Positions 24,031-36,689 are shown, numbered from the stretch's first letter. The stretch is 64,000 nt of DNA from Rhizomys pruinosus (GCA_009823505.1 VZQC01009509.1:222871-286870); one strand, 5' to 3'. Notes: a model not told the origin generated them from the letters alone. A program made the numbers and translations.

Positions 24031-26093
24031 AAAAACCCCCAAATAAAATCATGCCTACAATAAAGATAAATTTTTTCAGGATAAATACAGAGGACTAAAG
24101 AAATCAGGACTGGTTTTACAGAAATGTAGCATTGAAGTTCAAACTTAAAGAATAAGGAGGAATTTACAAAGTAGAAGGATCAGTGTGTGAAGGCATTGAG
24201 GTATGTTCTAGAAATTGGACAGGAGCTAAGGACTTGCAAATAAATGGAGGTCAGACTTTGAACGGATTGTATGCTGTGCAGAGGAGTTTAAATTTTATGA
24301 AACTGCTGGGGAAAAAACAAAACTTCAAAGAAAATGACAGCATGATCTTATCATGCTGGCTTCAGTGTGAAGAAGGAAATCGAAAAAGGCCCCCCAAAAG
24401 CCAAGGAGGTAAGGAGTTAGAGACAAGAAGCATGATGCTGCTTGGATTACAAAGGTGCTCTGTCAGTGAAGAGTGAGATGAGGGCAAAACAGTGTTAACA
24501 TGGAGTGTGGACAGAGTGGTTGGCGATAGGCACCAACAAAAAGATATATTTTAATGTCTGCCTTATCTCAAAACAATTTAATGGCTACCTTCCAATCATT
24601 TTTCTCATTTCACGCTCATTCATTTTATAGGATTTTTAAATGCCCATCTAGATTTTTGGTTATTATTATACTGGCCTAACTAAATTGTGAGCCTGAAGCT
24701 TATGCCAACATGCTTGGTGATATTCCAGATCATTAAAATCTTTCATTAAGCACCTCTGACTTGAACTGAGTTTAAAGGATGGGCTTTGGTTTACTCCGGC
24801 TTATAAGAGCCCAGTTATTCTTCTTTATCATCTCTTCACTTGGCTGCCATGAAGTGGGATTAGGAGAGATGGATATGCTCTCAGACTTTCTGCTGGAACC
24901 GTTAGCTGCACAATACGTAATTGAATGATTTGATTCCATTATTTGGATCTTTTCTTCTTTCTGGTGGTGGAAGACTCCTGATCCAGTTATATCTTTCCTT
25001 AGGCTACCAGCTGTTCATTTCTCATCTGATTCTCATGCAAATAAGAATCCTTTGACCTTGCCCCATATACTAAAAACCTACTGGGTAAAAAGCAGAAATA
25101 GAAAGATGACAGATGGGGTAAGAGAAAATTGGATAATTTATATTTTTTATTTTTCCTACACAGAACTAAAATCTTTCCTTGGATTAAATCACAGTCTCTT
25201 CTAGAGGTAAAGACATATTTTGTGTCCTCTCTTTTTTTATTAAACAGGAATTACTAGTCTATTTGGACAGAGATTCTGCTTGGTTCTTAGAGAAGAATTG
25301 TAACAATGATAACAATTCTGTACTTCAAGGCTAAATATTTTGGGTATGAATTCCTTAGGGAGTTTTGTATGCATGTGTTCAAGGTGTAATTGAAGCTTTA
25401 GCAATAGCAGATATGAAATATAACTCAGTGACATTTCTCTTCACAAAAGCTGCATATAGAAGTTGAAAGTGATAATTTTCCACAACCATTGTGAGGGAAT
25501 AAATTCTTAAATACAGCATCAGGACAAATTCATTCACAGAAAAACATCTTTAGTTTGTGGTTCCTAATTTGAGACAGTTCACGCTGAGATTTAGTTCAGA
25601 AAACTGCTGTGGACAAAGTTTTGACTATAACCTGTCTTCTGTTAGCAGTCTACAGTGTTTAGGTACAGTGTACCACTTTTAAAAGCTATCGATAGATAAG
25701 AAGTGAAAATTCTGATTATATTCATTGTTACTGAATCCTCTCCCACTAAAATGAAGAAACCAAGGCAAATATTGATAGTTTCTACTGAGGAGTCCCTCTC
25801 ACATGCCTAAATCCCTGCTAGTTGCTTTCAACATGGGATGTATTGGGAGATTACATTTTGGTTTTCTTCATAAGTCTCTGGAGATATACTTGGGTCTTCT
25901 GAGTCTAGCATTTCCTCAGGGTTGTCTGTAGTTCCTATTCAGAATGCTAATCCCCTGGAGACAATGGGCTTTGCATTGTAGATGTGCAGAAACTTTGGAT
26001 TTATTAGGTAAGAAAAGTTTTTTTGTAATTTTTTTTTTAGTCTCCTGACTTTGCTACATTTTTTTTTAAGTGGTTTTCTAAATCATTATGTTT
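24031..26093. other. Intron 1 sequence without recognised features
   Basis: About 2 kb, no coding signal. An open frame at 24,183-24,476 lacks domains and splice sites. Confidence 0.5.
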
Positions 26094-26366
26094 GGGGCTA
26101 GGGCGAAGGCTCTGTGGGTAAGAACATTTGCTCTACAAATATGAAGACCTCAGCATGTGTCCCCAGTCCCCATATAAGAAATTGGGCATGGCTCTGTGAG
26201 CCCCTTCCAGCATTGGGGTACAGAGACAGGTGGATTGCTGGCCAGAGGAAGCTTCTGGTTCAGTGAGGGAACCCATCAAGGCAATGAGGAGAGGCCTTAG
26301 AGGAAGATCCCCAGTCTTTGGCCACCGCATGTACGCCTGCAAACTAGCACGTACACAAACACACAG
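26094..26366 (+). repeat. B4/RSINE1-like SINE
   Basis: A tRNA-like head is followed by GGGTACAGAGACAGGTGGATTGCTGGCC, split by 20-base rule as GGGTACAGAGACAGG and GATTGCTGGCC, and a CACA-rich end, in RSINE1 order. Confidence 0.65.
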
Positions 26367-26478
26367 AATAATCATCGTTTGCCTTCATTAGGCAATTTCA
26401 GTTTAAATTTCTTTCTTTTACTTTTTAAGACTGTTGGTCTAGGAAAGTGAAGTTTAACAGTCAATTAAAAATTATTTT

Positions 26479-26692
26479 GGGGTTGGAGAGATGGCCTAGC
26501 TGTTAGGAGCACTGACTGCTCTTGCAGAGGACCTGGGTTCGATCCCCAGCACCCACATGTTTCTAACCGTCTGTAACTCCAGTTCCAGGGGAATCCAACA
26601 CCCTCTTCTTCTGACCTCTGCGGCATTGCATGACATGAGTCCACAAACCTACATGCAGACAGTACATCCATACACATAAATAAATAAAAATT
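26479..26692 (+). repeat. B3-like SINE with target-site duplication, intron 1
   Basis: ATTAAAAATTATTTT flanks both sides of a near-complete copy. Confidence 0.93.
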
Positions 26693-26892
26693 AAAAATTA
26701 TTTTAATGTAACTTTGTAAGTTCAGTGGTTTATAGAAAGTAAAAGTTTGATACAAATTTTTTGTGTTTTTAAGATTTTTTTAGGTTACTCTTCCTGTTCA
26801 TTTGAAATTAAATTTGAGATTTATGGATTAGGAGGTTGATAAATTATCTTTAAACCCTGAGAATCTGTGCTAAGGATGTTAATAGGAATGGC

Positions 26893-27000
26893 TGACATTT
26901 ATTAGTGTTTACTGTGTATTAGAATAGTTTAAGTATCTTGTATGTATTAACTCATTTATACAACCCCATGAAGTATTACTAACTCAGGTAGAGGGACCTT
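26893..27000 (+). repeat. MIR-like ancient SINE
   Basis: TATTAACTCATTTATACAAC and CCCATGAAGTATTACTAACTC in MIR order. Confidence 0.55.
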
Positions 27001-28194
27001 AAACATTTAGCTTAACTAAAACCTTAGCTAATTGAGTAGATACCCCCAAATTGCCTGTTTTCAAGATTGATACATGTATATAGAAAAAGATCCAGGCTTT
27101 TACCTATATAGTCTGTTCCTAAATATGTAGTAGATTATTATCATACTTTGTTTTACTTTGCCTCTGATTGACATCCTTGCCATTGGCTTAAGGAAAATAT
27201 CTTGATTTTCTTTCCTTGGTTTATGTGATTAGTGGAATGTGATTCATTTATAAATGGTAGAATTCTATTTGTTTATTATATTCAGTCATATTCAAATACA
27301 TCTAAAAGTTGCTGAGTGTTTTGTTAATTAGCCATAATTATGTTCATTTTTCATTGGCCTTGGAAAATTTTCAATGTTCTTTTTGGTTTTCACAGTGTGT
27401 TATCCTTTTAAAGCATATGACCAACTTCACATTAGATTTAGTTTGCAGAAAAATGTATTTATACATTGATTTCAGTTTTGGGGATGGAGAAGATTTCTGG
27501 CATAAAGAGGCTACTTGTCTATGGTCACAGTGCACAGACAGCCAAGATTCATGTCTTAGGAGTATAGATCCAGCAGGGCCCATGTTTACCTGTGAGACTG
27601 TTCTACCTCTGAAAAGTAGGAATTTATATGCTACTCAATGCTATAAAAGAATTTTATTCTAAATAGAAATATAAATAAGAAACCCATTGTGTGCATCTGT
27701 TTATTTCATTTCTTTTTCACTCTAACTATACTCTTTGAAAAGTCTTTGTTACAATTTCTTGGTTATTTCTATTGGAAATAAAGATGTAATACCCATTCTG
27801 AATATATATAGAACTTGAATATTCCTCACATTATTTGAAGATGTCATCTGTATGTCTTTGGATGTCTTTTATACCTATTCATCTCTCTTACTTGCTTAGA
27901 TACTATATGTGTTGGATTTAGTATTCATTGAAGTACAAGAGGTCTTTGAATGGATTATAGTGAAGTGTAGGTTTTGTTAACTATTCGAAGTATGTTGACC
28001 CTTTCTAGATTGCCTTTTGTAAGGAGAAAATAACATATATTATGTACAGATATTATTTGAAAACATTTGCCAATCCTGAAGATTCAGTTTGTAGATATGG
28101 ATATGAGTAAACTGAAAATAACAAATGTTAAATGATGAGTAGGTATTTTGCTAAAGTTTTACATTTAAAAAGGTACATTTAAAATGTTTTTTAA
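27001..28194. other. Intron 1 sequence without recognised features
   Basis: AT-rich. The open frame 27,309-27,662 has no recognisable domain. Confidence 0.45.
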
Positions 28195-28425
28195 TTTTAA
28201 TTTTTTATTTTATGTGTGAATGTTATGCCTGCATGTATTAAGTGCATCCATGTGGTGCAATGCCCACAAAGGCCAGAAGAGGGAGGTGTATCCCTGGAAT
28301 TAGAGTTTTATAGATGATTGTTATTGTCTGTAAGGATAATACATATAGGTGCTGGGATTTGACCCCAGGTCTTCTGCAAGAGCAACTGTGCTCTTAACTT
28401 CTGAACCGTCTCGCTAGCTTCCGTA
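28195..28425 (-). repeat. B3-like SINE (minus), intron 1
   Basis: GGGAGGTGTATCCCTGGAAT through TCTTCTGCAAGAGCAACTG. Confidence 0.88.
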
Positions 28426-28720
28426 TTTAAAATTTTTTTAAGTTTTGAGAATTTGGTAATAGTATTTTAGAGATTTTTGAAATATATGCTATGAATATAT
28501 TTTTACATGTCCAAAGTTTTTGAGGAAAAGAGTACTTTGAGCAGCAAGCTCAAAGATCTAAATTTTTATGGTTCATCTGAGTTAGAAATTTAGGTATTTT
28601 TTTCTTTTTGATTCTCCTTGTGGTAAATACTGTTTATTAAACCATGTGTTTTTATCCTACTGTGAAATTTCAGTCACCACACAGCCAATGTGCTGAACTT
28701 AATTTTCTCTTCTTTTGTAG

Positions 28721-28928
28721 GAAAATATGAGAGCCACACCCGTGTGCACACAGGTGAGAAGCCTTTTGAGTGTGATATTTGTCACCAACGTTACTCGACA
28801 AAGTCTAACTTAACTGTTCACAGAAAGAAGCACAGTAATGAAACAGAATTCCATAAGAAGGAGCACAAGTGCCCTTACTGTAATAAACTCCATGCAAGCA
28901 AGAAGACTTTAGCCAAGCATGTTAAGAG
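28721..28928 (+). CDS. Zbtb41: Zbtb41 coding exon 2: zinc fingers 2-4
   Basis: The acceptor TTCTTTTGTAG ends at 28,720. The exon completes Gly370 and runs to the first two bases of Arg439. It supplies His375 and His379 of finger 2, joined by a TGEKP linker to finger 3 (Cys387, Cys390, His403, His407), and most of finger 4 (Cys420, Cys423, His436; His441 is in the next exon). The 3' junction is AAGAG|GCAAGT, a GC donor rather than GT. Only this cut keeps frame with the next exon; the GT four bases further on shifts the frame. Confidence 0.93.
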
Positions 28929-29439
28929 GCAAGTATTATCTTGCTTCCATAATACACTAGTTTGTACCTTCTACTGTAAATATGAGTAAACTAAAAATAC
29001 CTCTAGTATATTTAGTTCCAATTCTTTTGTTGCTTAATCATTTTGTAGAGATGGAAAATTAGCTGCAAATGATTATTTGTGTTTTGTCCTGTTGTTGAGA
29101 TGAATCCTTTGGCAGAGAATGAAGAATATGGCCTGTGATATAAAGTTTAAAATGTGTTTTCATTATCTTTTTTTTTTCATATTGGGTTTTGATAAGTATG
29201 TCTTTAGAAATCCATGGATTTAAAGCTTGAGGAAATCAGTTTTTCATATTCAGCTTTGTATAATGTGGAAGTTTGAATACATTAGTCACAATATTGACTC
29301 AACCAAAAAATTTAATTTTCTGGAAATTTATAGACTATATGTAGATAGGTAGGTTTCTGAATACATTTAAAATATAATTCTCTTAATTAGTAAATGATGA
29401 TGCTTATATTCTTAGCACATGTGGCTGTGTTTTTAAACA

Positions 29440-29575
29440 CACAGTGACTAAGAAGGGTATAGTGGCTGATCCCTATAATCCCAGCACTTGTGATGCTGAG
29501 GCAGGTAGAATGCCCTAAGTTCAAGGCCAGTTTGGGTCATAGAGTGAGACCCTGTATCAACACAAAATAAACACA
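29440..29575 (+). repeat. Diverged B1 SINE, intron 2
   Basis: AATCCCAGCACTTGTGATGC and AGTTCAAGGCCAGTTTGGG. Confidence 0.75.
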
Positions 29576-29589
29576 AATAAATCATAGCT

Positions 29590-29700
29590 AATTTACTGCT
29601 TTTTGAAGCAAAGCTGTGTAGCCCAGGCTGCTCTCCACTATCAGTTCCTCTGCTTCAGCCTCTGGAGTTTGGGGTTAAAGGCAGGTGCCACCACACTGTG
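29590..29700 (-). repeat. Diverged B1 fragment (minus), intron 2
   Basis: GTGTAGCCCAGGCTGCTCTC and GGTTAAAGGCAGGTGCCACC. Confidence 0.65.
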
Positions 29701-29796
29701 CCAGTACCTGATTCTTGATATCACTGTTGACAGATTCATATGGAGTATTGACTTTATTAGCATAATTATTTTATATATTTTTTTCCTTTTTGGTAG

Positions 29797-29866
29797 ATTT
29801 CATCCTGAAAATGCACAAGAATTTACTTCCATCAAGAAGACTAAGAGTGAGAGTTGGAAATGTGAT
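29797..29866 (+). CDS. Zbtb41: Zbtb41 coding exon 3 (70 nt)
   Basis: The acceptor TTTTGGTAG ends at 29,796 after a T-rich tract. The exon completes Arg439 and encodes residues 440-462, including His441 of finger 4, a Lys/Ser-rich linker, and Cys461 of finger 5. The donor is GAT|GTAAGA at 29,867, phase 0. It is too short to recognise alone and was identified from phase and the match to the ZBTB41 linker. Confidence 0.9.
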
Positions 29867-29953
29867 GTAAGAAATTTTAATTTCTATTCAAAAACCAAAG
29901 TAAATGTAATGTTGCCTTTTTGGAAAGAAAGAGGTTTTTAGTCAATGGAACTA

Positions 29954-30121
29954 GCCGGGCATGGTGGCGCATGCCTTTAATCCTAGCACTTGGGACGTAG
30001 AGGCAGGCGGATCTTTGTGAGTTCAAGGCCAGCCTGGTCTACAGAGTGAGTTCCAGGACAGCTGGGGCTATAGGGAGACCCTGTCTCGAAAAGACCAAAA
30101 AATAAATAAATAAATAAAAAA
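29954..30121 (+). repeat. B1 SINE with target-site duplication, intron 3
   Basis: Near-consensus copy with an (AAAT)n tail; GTYAATGGAACT flanks both ends. Confidence 0.93.
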
Positions 30122-31154
30122 TCAAATCAAATAAAGTTAATGGAACTTAGTTTATTTCATTTTTAGAGTCTTTTGAATAAAATTACTCCCTTTTCCCCCT
30201 AAATTTATCCTGTGCTATTCTAATTTCCAAATGATGGCCATTAGAAGTAGAGATCCTAGTTTGTTTTTCTTTCCTCCCCTCCCCCAGTTTTTATTTTTGG
30301 CACAATTACTATGCTGTATGTATGGAGTTGTGGAGATGAGCTTTGATGTTACTGCTATAGAATGTAAAGTGTTAAAATGACCTCTCCATTTCTGGCTATC
30401 TCTTGCTGTATAATAAACTACCTTGAAACTTAAGTATTCTTAAACCACTGTTTTATTGTATCTTACCTTTTGTGGGTCAGGAATCTGAACTGAGGTTGCT
30501 GGCTAGTTCTTGTGTTCCTTACGATGTCAGTCATAAGTCAGTTAGATGTTTTAAGTTATGGGATGATCCAGTCTGATTTGAGACCACTTCCAAAGTGGCT
30601 CACTCACATGTTGGCAACTTAGCAATGCCTCACTAAACAGAAGACTCCATTCTTTTCCTTATTCTTTTCACGAAGCTACTTGAGCTACCTTCCACCTTCT
30701 AGCATAGCAACTAGATTCCAAAAGTGAGAGTATGTTCCAGGAAGCCTAGTGAGAGCTCAAGGCTTTTTGTGGCCTCAGAAGTCCCAGCAGACTGTTCTTT
30801 GAACAAAACAGCATAGAAAAGGGAGAGGAATTCAGCTGTATTTCTCAGTAGGAGCGGTAGCAAAGAATGTCTGTATTCTGTCATGCTCATAAATGTATTG
30901 TTTTTCAGTGTTTTTTTTCATATGTTTAATATTTAATACTGCTTATCATTTTAATTTTTTATTCCAAAGATTAATTTATATATACAGCAAACTTACAGAA
31001 TTGTCACCAGTTCTGGTTTCAGCTTCTAGAAATTGAAGTTAATTCTTTGACTTTACACAAGACACTGTCTTCACCTTGCTGTTTCATCGTCTTTGTTGAA
31101 CATATTAAGAGATAAATGTTGAGTGGTTTTCTGTGCTTTTATTATTCATTTTTC
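30122..31154. other. Intron 3 sequence without recognised features
   Basis: About 1 kb with no coding signal and no repeat I can name. Confidence 0.5.
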
Positions 31155-31348
31155 TTTAAAAATTGCTTATATGTAGGTAGGTGCATCTGTGTTGTGCAGT
31201 GCCCACGTAGATCAGAAGAGGGTGTTGCAGTCCCTGGAACTGGAGTTATGGATGGTTGTTAGCCCACCATATGGGTTGCTGGGAATTGAACCCAGCTCCT
31301 CTGCAAGAGCAGCTAGTGCTCTTAACCACGAAGCCGGCTCTCCAGCCC
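31155..31348 (-). repeat. B3-like SINE (minus), intron 3
   Basis: CAGAAGAGGGTGTTGCAGTC through CTCTCCAGCCC. Confidence 0.88.
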
Positions 31349-31757
31349 TAGTATTCATCTTTCTAATCAAATATATGGCAGTAATGAGAAAATCTTATTC
31401 TTGTTGTATAATTGGTTTATTCAATAGATTAATAAAAGAAATTGCTATCTAGAATTAAGATATTAGGAGTAGTTTATAGACATGATAGACATAGAGTAAG
31501 TTGAAAAATTTATCTATCTTTAGTGCTACTTTGATATAATTCCTTGCTATAGTTATTACAGTCCTTCCCAGCCCCTCATCCCCCCTCCCCCCACACACAC
31601 ACCAGCACCACAGTTAAAAACTCATTCTATTTTGGTAAATTTTCTGTTGGGAGAAATTTTTCTTTATTTGAAATTATATTTATCCTTATTCTGAGCTTTG
31701 TATTTTAATTCAGGTTCTGAATTAAACTAGTAAAATTTGACATACATTATCATTTAG

Positions 31758-31905
31758 ATTTGTAAGAAGTCTTTTACTCGAAGACCACACTTGGAGGAAC
31801 ACATGATTCTACATTCTCAAGATAAACCTTTTAAGTGTACCTATTGTGAAGAGCATTTCAAATCCCGATTTGCACGTTTAAAGCATCAGGAAAAGTTTCA
31901 TCTGG
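31758..31905 (+). CDS. Zbtb41: Zbtb41 coding exon 4: zinc fingers 5-6
   Basis: The acceptor CATTTAG ends at 31,757. Residues 463-511 and the first base of Gly512 are encoded. Finger 5 is completed (Cys464, His477, His481) and finger 6 is whole (Cys489, Cys492, His505, His510). The donor is CTGG|GTAAGC, phase 1. This is the last exon before the duplicated segment, which begins about 360 bp downstream in intron 4. Confidence 0.93.
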
Positions 31906-32594
31906 GTAAGCAAGTTATGCTTTCTTAAAGTAGTCATAACAGTCATTATTTCCTGATCCTGGAAGAGCTTACCACTCTTGAACTACACGTTTTTCCTTTT
32001 ACAATCTCTGTATTTGTTTAAGAGTAGGTTCAGGTTTTCTTTAAAAACTGAGAGGATGCCTCTTCAGACCTAGCGTTCCTGATGCCCATGTCCCTATTGC
32101 AAGTGTTCAGTTGTTAAAGCCAAACTTATAAGTTAGGTGGGTGATTATAATTTGTTACAAAACTTGCTGTCTGTGTGCAAGTTTTTGTGTGAACATAAAT
32201 TTTCAGTTCCTTTGGACAAAAATATAGGAACATAAAGAAAGGCTCTATTGGATTTTTAGAATATATTCAGTTTGATAGAAATTGCCATATAGCCTTCCAA
32301 AGTGGTTGTACCATTTTACATTCCTACCAGGAATTAATTAGAATTTGTATTACTTTGTCACTTAGTGTTGTCACTGTTGACAACATTTAGTGTTGTCAGT
32401 GTTCCAAGTTTGCTATTATGATAGGTGTTGCTTGTATCTCATTGTTTTAGTTTGTAGTTCAGTGAAATGATGGGGAATATTTTTTCATGTGTTTGTCATT
32501 TGTTTGTCTTCCATGTGATATCTGTTAAATCTTTAGCTCATTTTTTAAGTGGAGTTGTTTGGGGTGGTTTTTTTTTTTATTGTTGAATGCTGAG

Positions 32595-32770
32595 AATTCC
32601 TTTTTAGACATTTATTTATTTAGTATGCCTGTGTGTGCTCCTGTGAAGATAATAAACACCGTGAGAATCCATGCTGTCCTCCCCATGTGTGTCCTGAGAG
32701 AACTGAACACAGGACATTAGGCTTGGTGGCAAGCCCTTTACCAATGAGCTGTCTTTCTGCCTGAGAATTC
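32595..32770 (-). repeat. tRNA-derived SINE (B4-like, minus), unit A
   Basis: GGCTTGGTGGCAAGCCCTTT ACC-type Pol III head in reverse. The partner in unit B is at 38,283-38,470. Confidence 0.6.
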
Positions 32771-32835
32771 TTTTTTTTTTTTTTCGTAAATAATATTTTT
32801 ATTTTTGATAATTTCTATATTTTGATCACATCTGT

Positions 32836-33215
32836 TCTAGTTTGCTTTCAATCACTGTGACAAAACACTCTGACCAATACCAACTTGGGGAGGAAAGGGT
32901 TTATTTAGTTTACATCTCCCAGGCACGGTTCATCACTTAGGGAGACCAAGGTGGGAACTCAGGGAAGGAACCTGGAGGCAGGAGCTGAAGTACAGGCCAT
33001 GGAGAACCACTTATTGGCTTGCTCTCCTGGCCCATGCTTAGCCTGCTTTCTTATACAAAACAGAGTGGGCTGGGCTCTCACACATCACTCAATAATCAAG
33101 AAAATACTGCACAGCCATGGCCTTAGCCCAGTGCAGTGGAGGCCGTTCTCCAGTTGAGACTCCCTCAGTCCATGTGTGCAAAATTGACACTAAAGCTATC
33201 CAAGTGTAACGTACT
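32836..33215 (+). repeat. Rodent interspersed repeat with the single-copy minisatellite progenitor, unit A
   Basis: It begins GTTCTAGTTTGCTTTCAATC and continues to CACTAAAGCTATCC. One 57-bp-like unit lies at about 33,118-33,175. Compared with the copy at 4,502 the end has the same order. Confidence 0.75.
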
Positions 33216-33645
33216 CCCCTTTCCCCTTCAACGTCTCCTCTCTGATCCACTCCCACTTTCCTACTGCACACCCCTGCCATGTCCCCTTTTATTTGTGTTC
33301 GCCAAATACTTTTGGATGTAGGTCCAACCCATGGCGCATGGCCAACGTACCAGGGGTAACACCCTTAATGGAAACTCATTCTACCTCCTCCAGCAGCTAT
33401 CAATTGCCACTAGTTCCTCAGCTAAAGTTGGGGCTTCTTAACCATTTCCCCTCTTTTATGCTGGGATTTTGTGTAGCTTGCAAGGGGTCTTAGGCATGCT
33501 GTCACAACCCCCCAAAAATCACCCGAAGTGATTTTTATAACTAATATATTTGATTCTACTTCCATTTCTAGTCTTATTTTCCTATTTCAACTTTACTTAC
33601 CATATCATTTAGTTTTTTATATATATTATATATATATATATTATA

Positions 33646-33832
33646 TTATATTTTATTTGTATGAGTATTTGCCTGAATGTGATATAGCCCACATGAAGTC
33701 AGACAAAGGATGTCACATTTCCCTGGAACTGGAGTTAGGGATGGTTGTTAGCTGCCATGTAGCTAGGCATTGAATCCAGCCCCCTCTGCAAGAGCAGCCA
33801 GGCTCTTAGCCACTGAGCCTTCTCTCTAGCTT
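33646..33832 (-). repeat. B3-like SINE (minus), unit A
   Basis: The unit B partner at 40,436-40,618 has the same diverged sequence (TAGCTAGGCATTGAATCCAG), so it predates the duplication. Confidence 0.85.
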
Positions 33833-34650
33833 TCAATTAGTAATATTGGAGCAACAGTAGGTAGTAATTCTATTATAAATTTAGTTTCTATTATTTATTT
33901 AGTAGTGAAACTTAGAAACTAAGGTAATTGTGTCTCATCAATAGCAGTGTACTAGTATTTAAGCATATACTGAACTGGCCAACTCTTAGAGCTTTTGAAG
34001 AAAGACATTTCTAAAAGTGGTTTAACCAGATTTTTTAATGGCTTGCTTCAAAGGTTACTTATTATACTTTGTCTCAATAGGCAAGTGTTGCAGAAATGCT
34101 GGACATTGTTTAATGATGTGCTAAGCTTTAGTTCTAAAGTTTTCTGAAAATACTTATGGAAAAGACACCATTCACATTTGTAAATATTTACCAAATAGCT
34201 GGTAACTATATAATGAGTTCTGTCTTAGGGTCTGGGGAGAGTATATTCTTCCAATTATGATATAGTATGTAATCAATCAAGTAAATCATTACATTTCTCT
34301 GCTCACCTAACATTTTTTTTTTTACAATCAGTTACAACGTATAATTTTATGAGTTGATTATAACCAGTAGAAAAGTAGGTATGGTATGATGTAATGATGT
34401 ATAGGACTTTGTAACCTGCCTGTTTTCTGTCACACTTAACTCCCTACTATATGTCTGAGCCATTCTCACAGAACTGTAGGTTCCACATTTGTGAGAGAAA
34501 CTTAATAAATACTGTTTTGAGGATTAAACAAGGTAAATATGTAGTAAGTGATTAAGTGTAGAGCTCAGAATAGTTTGCATTGCCTTTCTCTGAATACGTG
34601 TTGTCATTTCCAGCATTGTAATTATTATTTTCAAGACCTCTGAGAAACTC

Positions 34651-34803
34651 TTTTTTTTTTGTCTTTTCGAGACAGGGTCTCCCTGTAGCCCCAGCTGTCC
34701 TAGAATTCACTCTGTAGACCAGGCTGGCCTTGAACTCACAAAGATCCGCCTGCCTCTGCCTCCCAAGTGCTAGGATTAAAGGCGTGCGCCACCATGCCCA
34801 GCG
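34651..34803 (-). repeat. B1 SINE private to unit A, with target-site duplication
   Basis: GAAACTC at 34,644-34,650 is repeated at 34,803-34,809. Unit B has an empty site at about 41,450. The insertion therefore came after the duplication. Confidence 0.93.
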
Positions 34804-34956
34804 AAACTCATTTTTGAAATAAAATGATGGCTTTACCTCTTCCATCATTATTGTTTAAGAAAAAGACTAAATATAATGATAATAAACCATGTAGTTGATT
34901 GCCTTGAGTAGTTCTTTTTTTGTTTTGTTTTGTTTTTTCTCTTAAATAACATTTAA

Positions 34957-35038
34957 GAATGTGCACTGGTGCTGTGGCTCAGAGCAACTGCACAGCATGT
35001 GAAGGCACAGGGATTGAATCCCCAGAACAGTAAAAACA
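34957..35038 (+). repeat. ID-like SINE, unit A
   Basis: CTGGTGCTGTGGCTCAGAGC head and GATTGAATCCCCAGAAC. The partner is at 41,582-41,660. Confidence 0.5.
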
Positions 35039-35640
35039 GTGAGCAAACACCAAAAGCATGTTTAATGACATATGTGGTGTGTGGCCACTTGGAGTCTCAA
35101 CTCTTCCATTTCCATTCCTGTGAATTGCTGTGTACTTAAGGTAACTGATGTGTCAGATTTGTTACATGTTTCAATCCCATGAAGAGATTGTTAAAACACG
35201 GCTTGATAGCGCTGCTGCCATAATGAGTATTTGACTTTATAGGTGTGGGGTGTGACCCTTTGGTACACTTGTTACAGGTTCTTATAGGGTCCTGGCGCAG
35301 AAGATAAAGGGATCACATTTTTGAGAACTATTGCTTTATGCAAAAGTAATTCATATTGCTTATGTTAATATATATTCTGTTGCATCAGAGGGAGAGAGAG
35401 CTAAGTAATGCAGTCTGAACAACTAAGAAAGAAAAAATGTTAATGCATCTTCCATTTGTAAGTGTAAGAGTTATAGTCAGATTTTTTCACTTAAAAGTCC
35501 AGTTTTTATAATTCTATCCTAATATACAGAGTTGTTGTGAGGTGTTAAGTGTTAAGATTCTAGCTTAGCTTCACAAAATAAATGTTGAAAGAAGTCTCAC
35601 TCCTTGAAAAACCGAGTATAGTTACTTTCAGTTTTATGTT

Positions 35641-35740
35641 TGTTTTTGTTGTTTTTTGAGGCTGTGTCTCACTGTAGCTCTTGCTTGCCTGGAACTTGCT
35701 ATGTAGATGAAAATGACCTTGAACTGACCACCTTGATGTA
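35641..35740 (-). repeat. B1 fragment (minus), unit A
   Basis: TTTTTTGAGGCTGTGTCTCA and TGCCTGGAACTTGCTATGTA. The partner is at 42,287-42,385. Confidence 0.7.
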
Positions 35741-35856
35741 AAGAGTTCTTTTCTTTGAGGAACCCTAATACGGACCTGAAAACGAATCTGAATGCTTTAT
35801 TCCTTCCTTCAGTTCTCTGGAGACTTCAGCTGCTAATATTAGTAGCAAGTGTTTCT

Positions 35857-36013
35857 TTTTATTTTTGGTCTTTTTGAGACAAGATCTCCCTGCAGCCCTG
35901 GCTGTCATGGAACTCGCTATGTAGACCAGGCTGGTTTCAAACTCACAGAGATCTACCTGCCTCTGCCTCTGCCTCCTGAGTGCTGGGATTAAAGACATGC
36001 ACTACCTGCCCCA
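35857..36013 (-). repeat. B1 SINE (minus), unit A
   Basis: Standard B1 in reverse. Its partner at 42,506-42,700 has acquired the 8-bp GC-rich array. Confidence 0.88.
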
Positions 36014-36014
36014 G

Positions 36015-36183
36015 GTTTTTTTATTACTTGCATGTGTGAAGTAGGTGTACTGATTGTGTGCATGCACATGCCGAGTCAGAAGAGGGCGTGCGATTCCTCT
36101 GAAACTGTAGCTGTGGATGTGGGTGCTGGGAATTGAACCCGGATCCTCTGCAAGAACAACCACTGAGCCATCTCTCCAGCCCC
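36015..36183 (-). repeat. B3-like SINE (minus), unit A
   Basis: GTCAGAAGAGGGCGTGCGAT through CATCTCTCCAGCCCC. The partner is at 42,702-42,880. Confidence 0.87.
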
Positions 36184-36689
36184 GTTAGCAAGTTTTAAGT
36201 AGTAGTATATTTAACTCTCTTATAAATGTGTTCATCTCGTCTCTTTCATTTCATCTGGTTATTTTCAGCTTCACAATTACTGCCCTTCCTTTCTCTAACT
36301 TTTGGTTTGTTTTTTTTAGTAGTGTGTAGAAGGTAGAGGGATTTTTCATAGTACTTAAGATGAATCAATAAGTATTTGGTTTTTTTTAATCAATAAGTGT
36401 GGTTAAAGAAATAGTAATTTCAGATAAGAATATGTTAAACATACTTGATATGATACAACTCTTAAGGTTAATTCTTTGTAGAAAGGATGGAATTTAGTAT
36501 GGTTAAAGATCAATTTTGCTTTTAATTATGCTTCTGAAATCCAGTGTCCAAACTCTTTGTTCTTTTATTGTGCTATTATGATTAATTCCTTGTAATTTCT
36601 TCATTTTATCTTTGCAAATTCCGAGGCATTGTCTTTATCAGTTGTCTATATAGTTTCTTGAAAGTATATATACATGCTTTTCTTTTCAT

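Noticed and set aside
28929..28932. Using the GT four bases after the exon 2 end as the donor
   Set aside because: It would add four bases and shift the frame of exon 3, losing the second His of finger 4.
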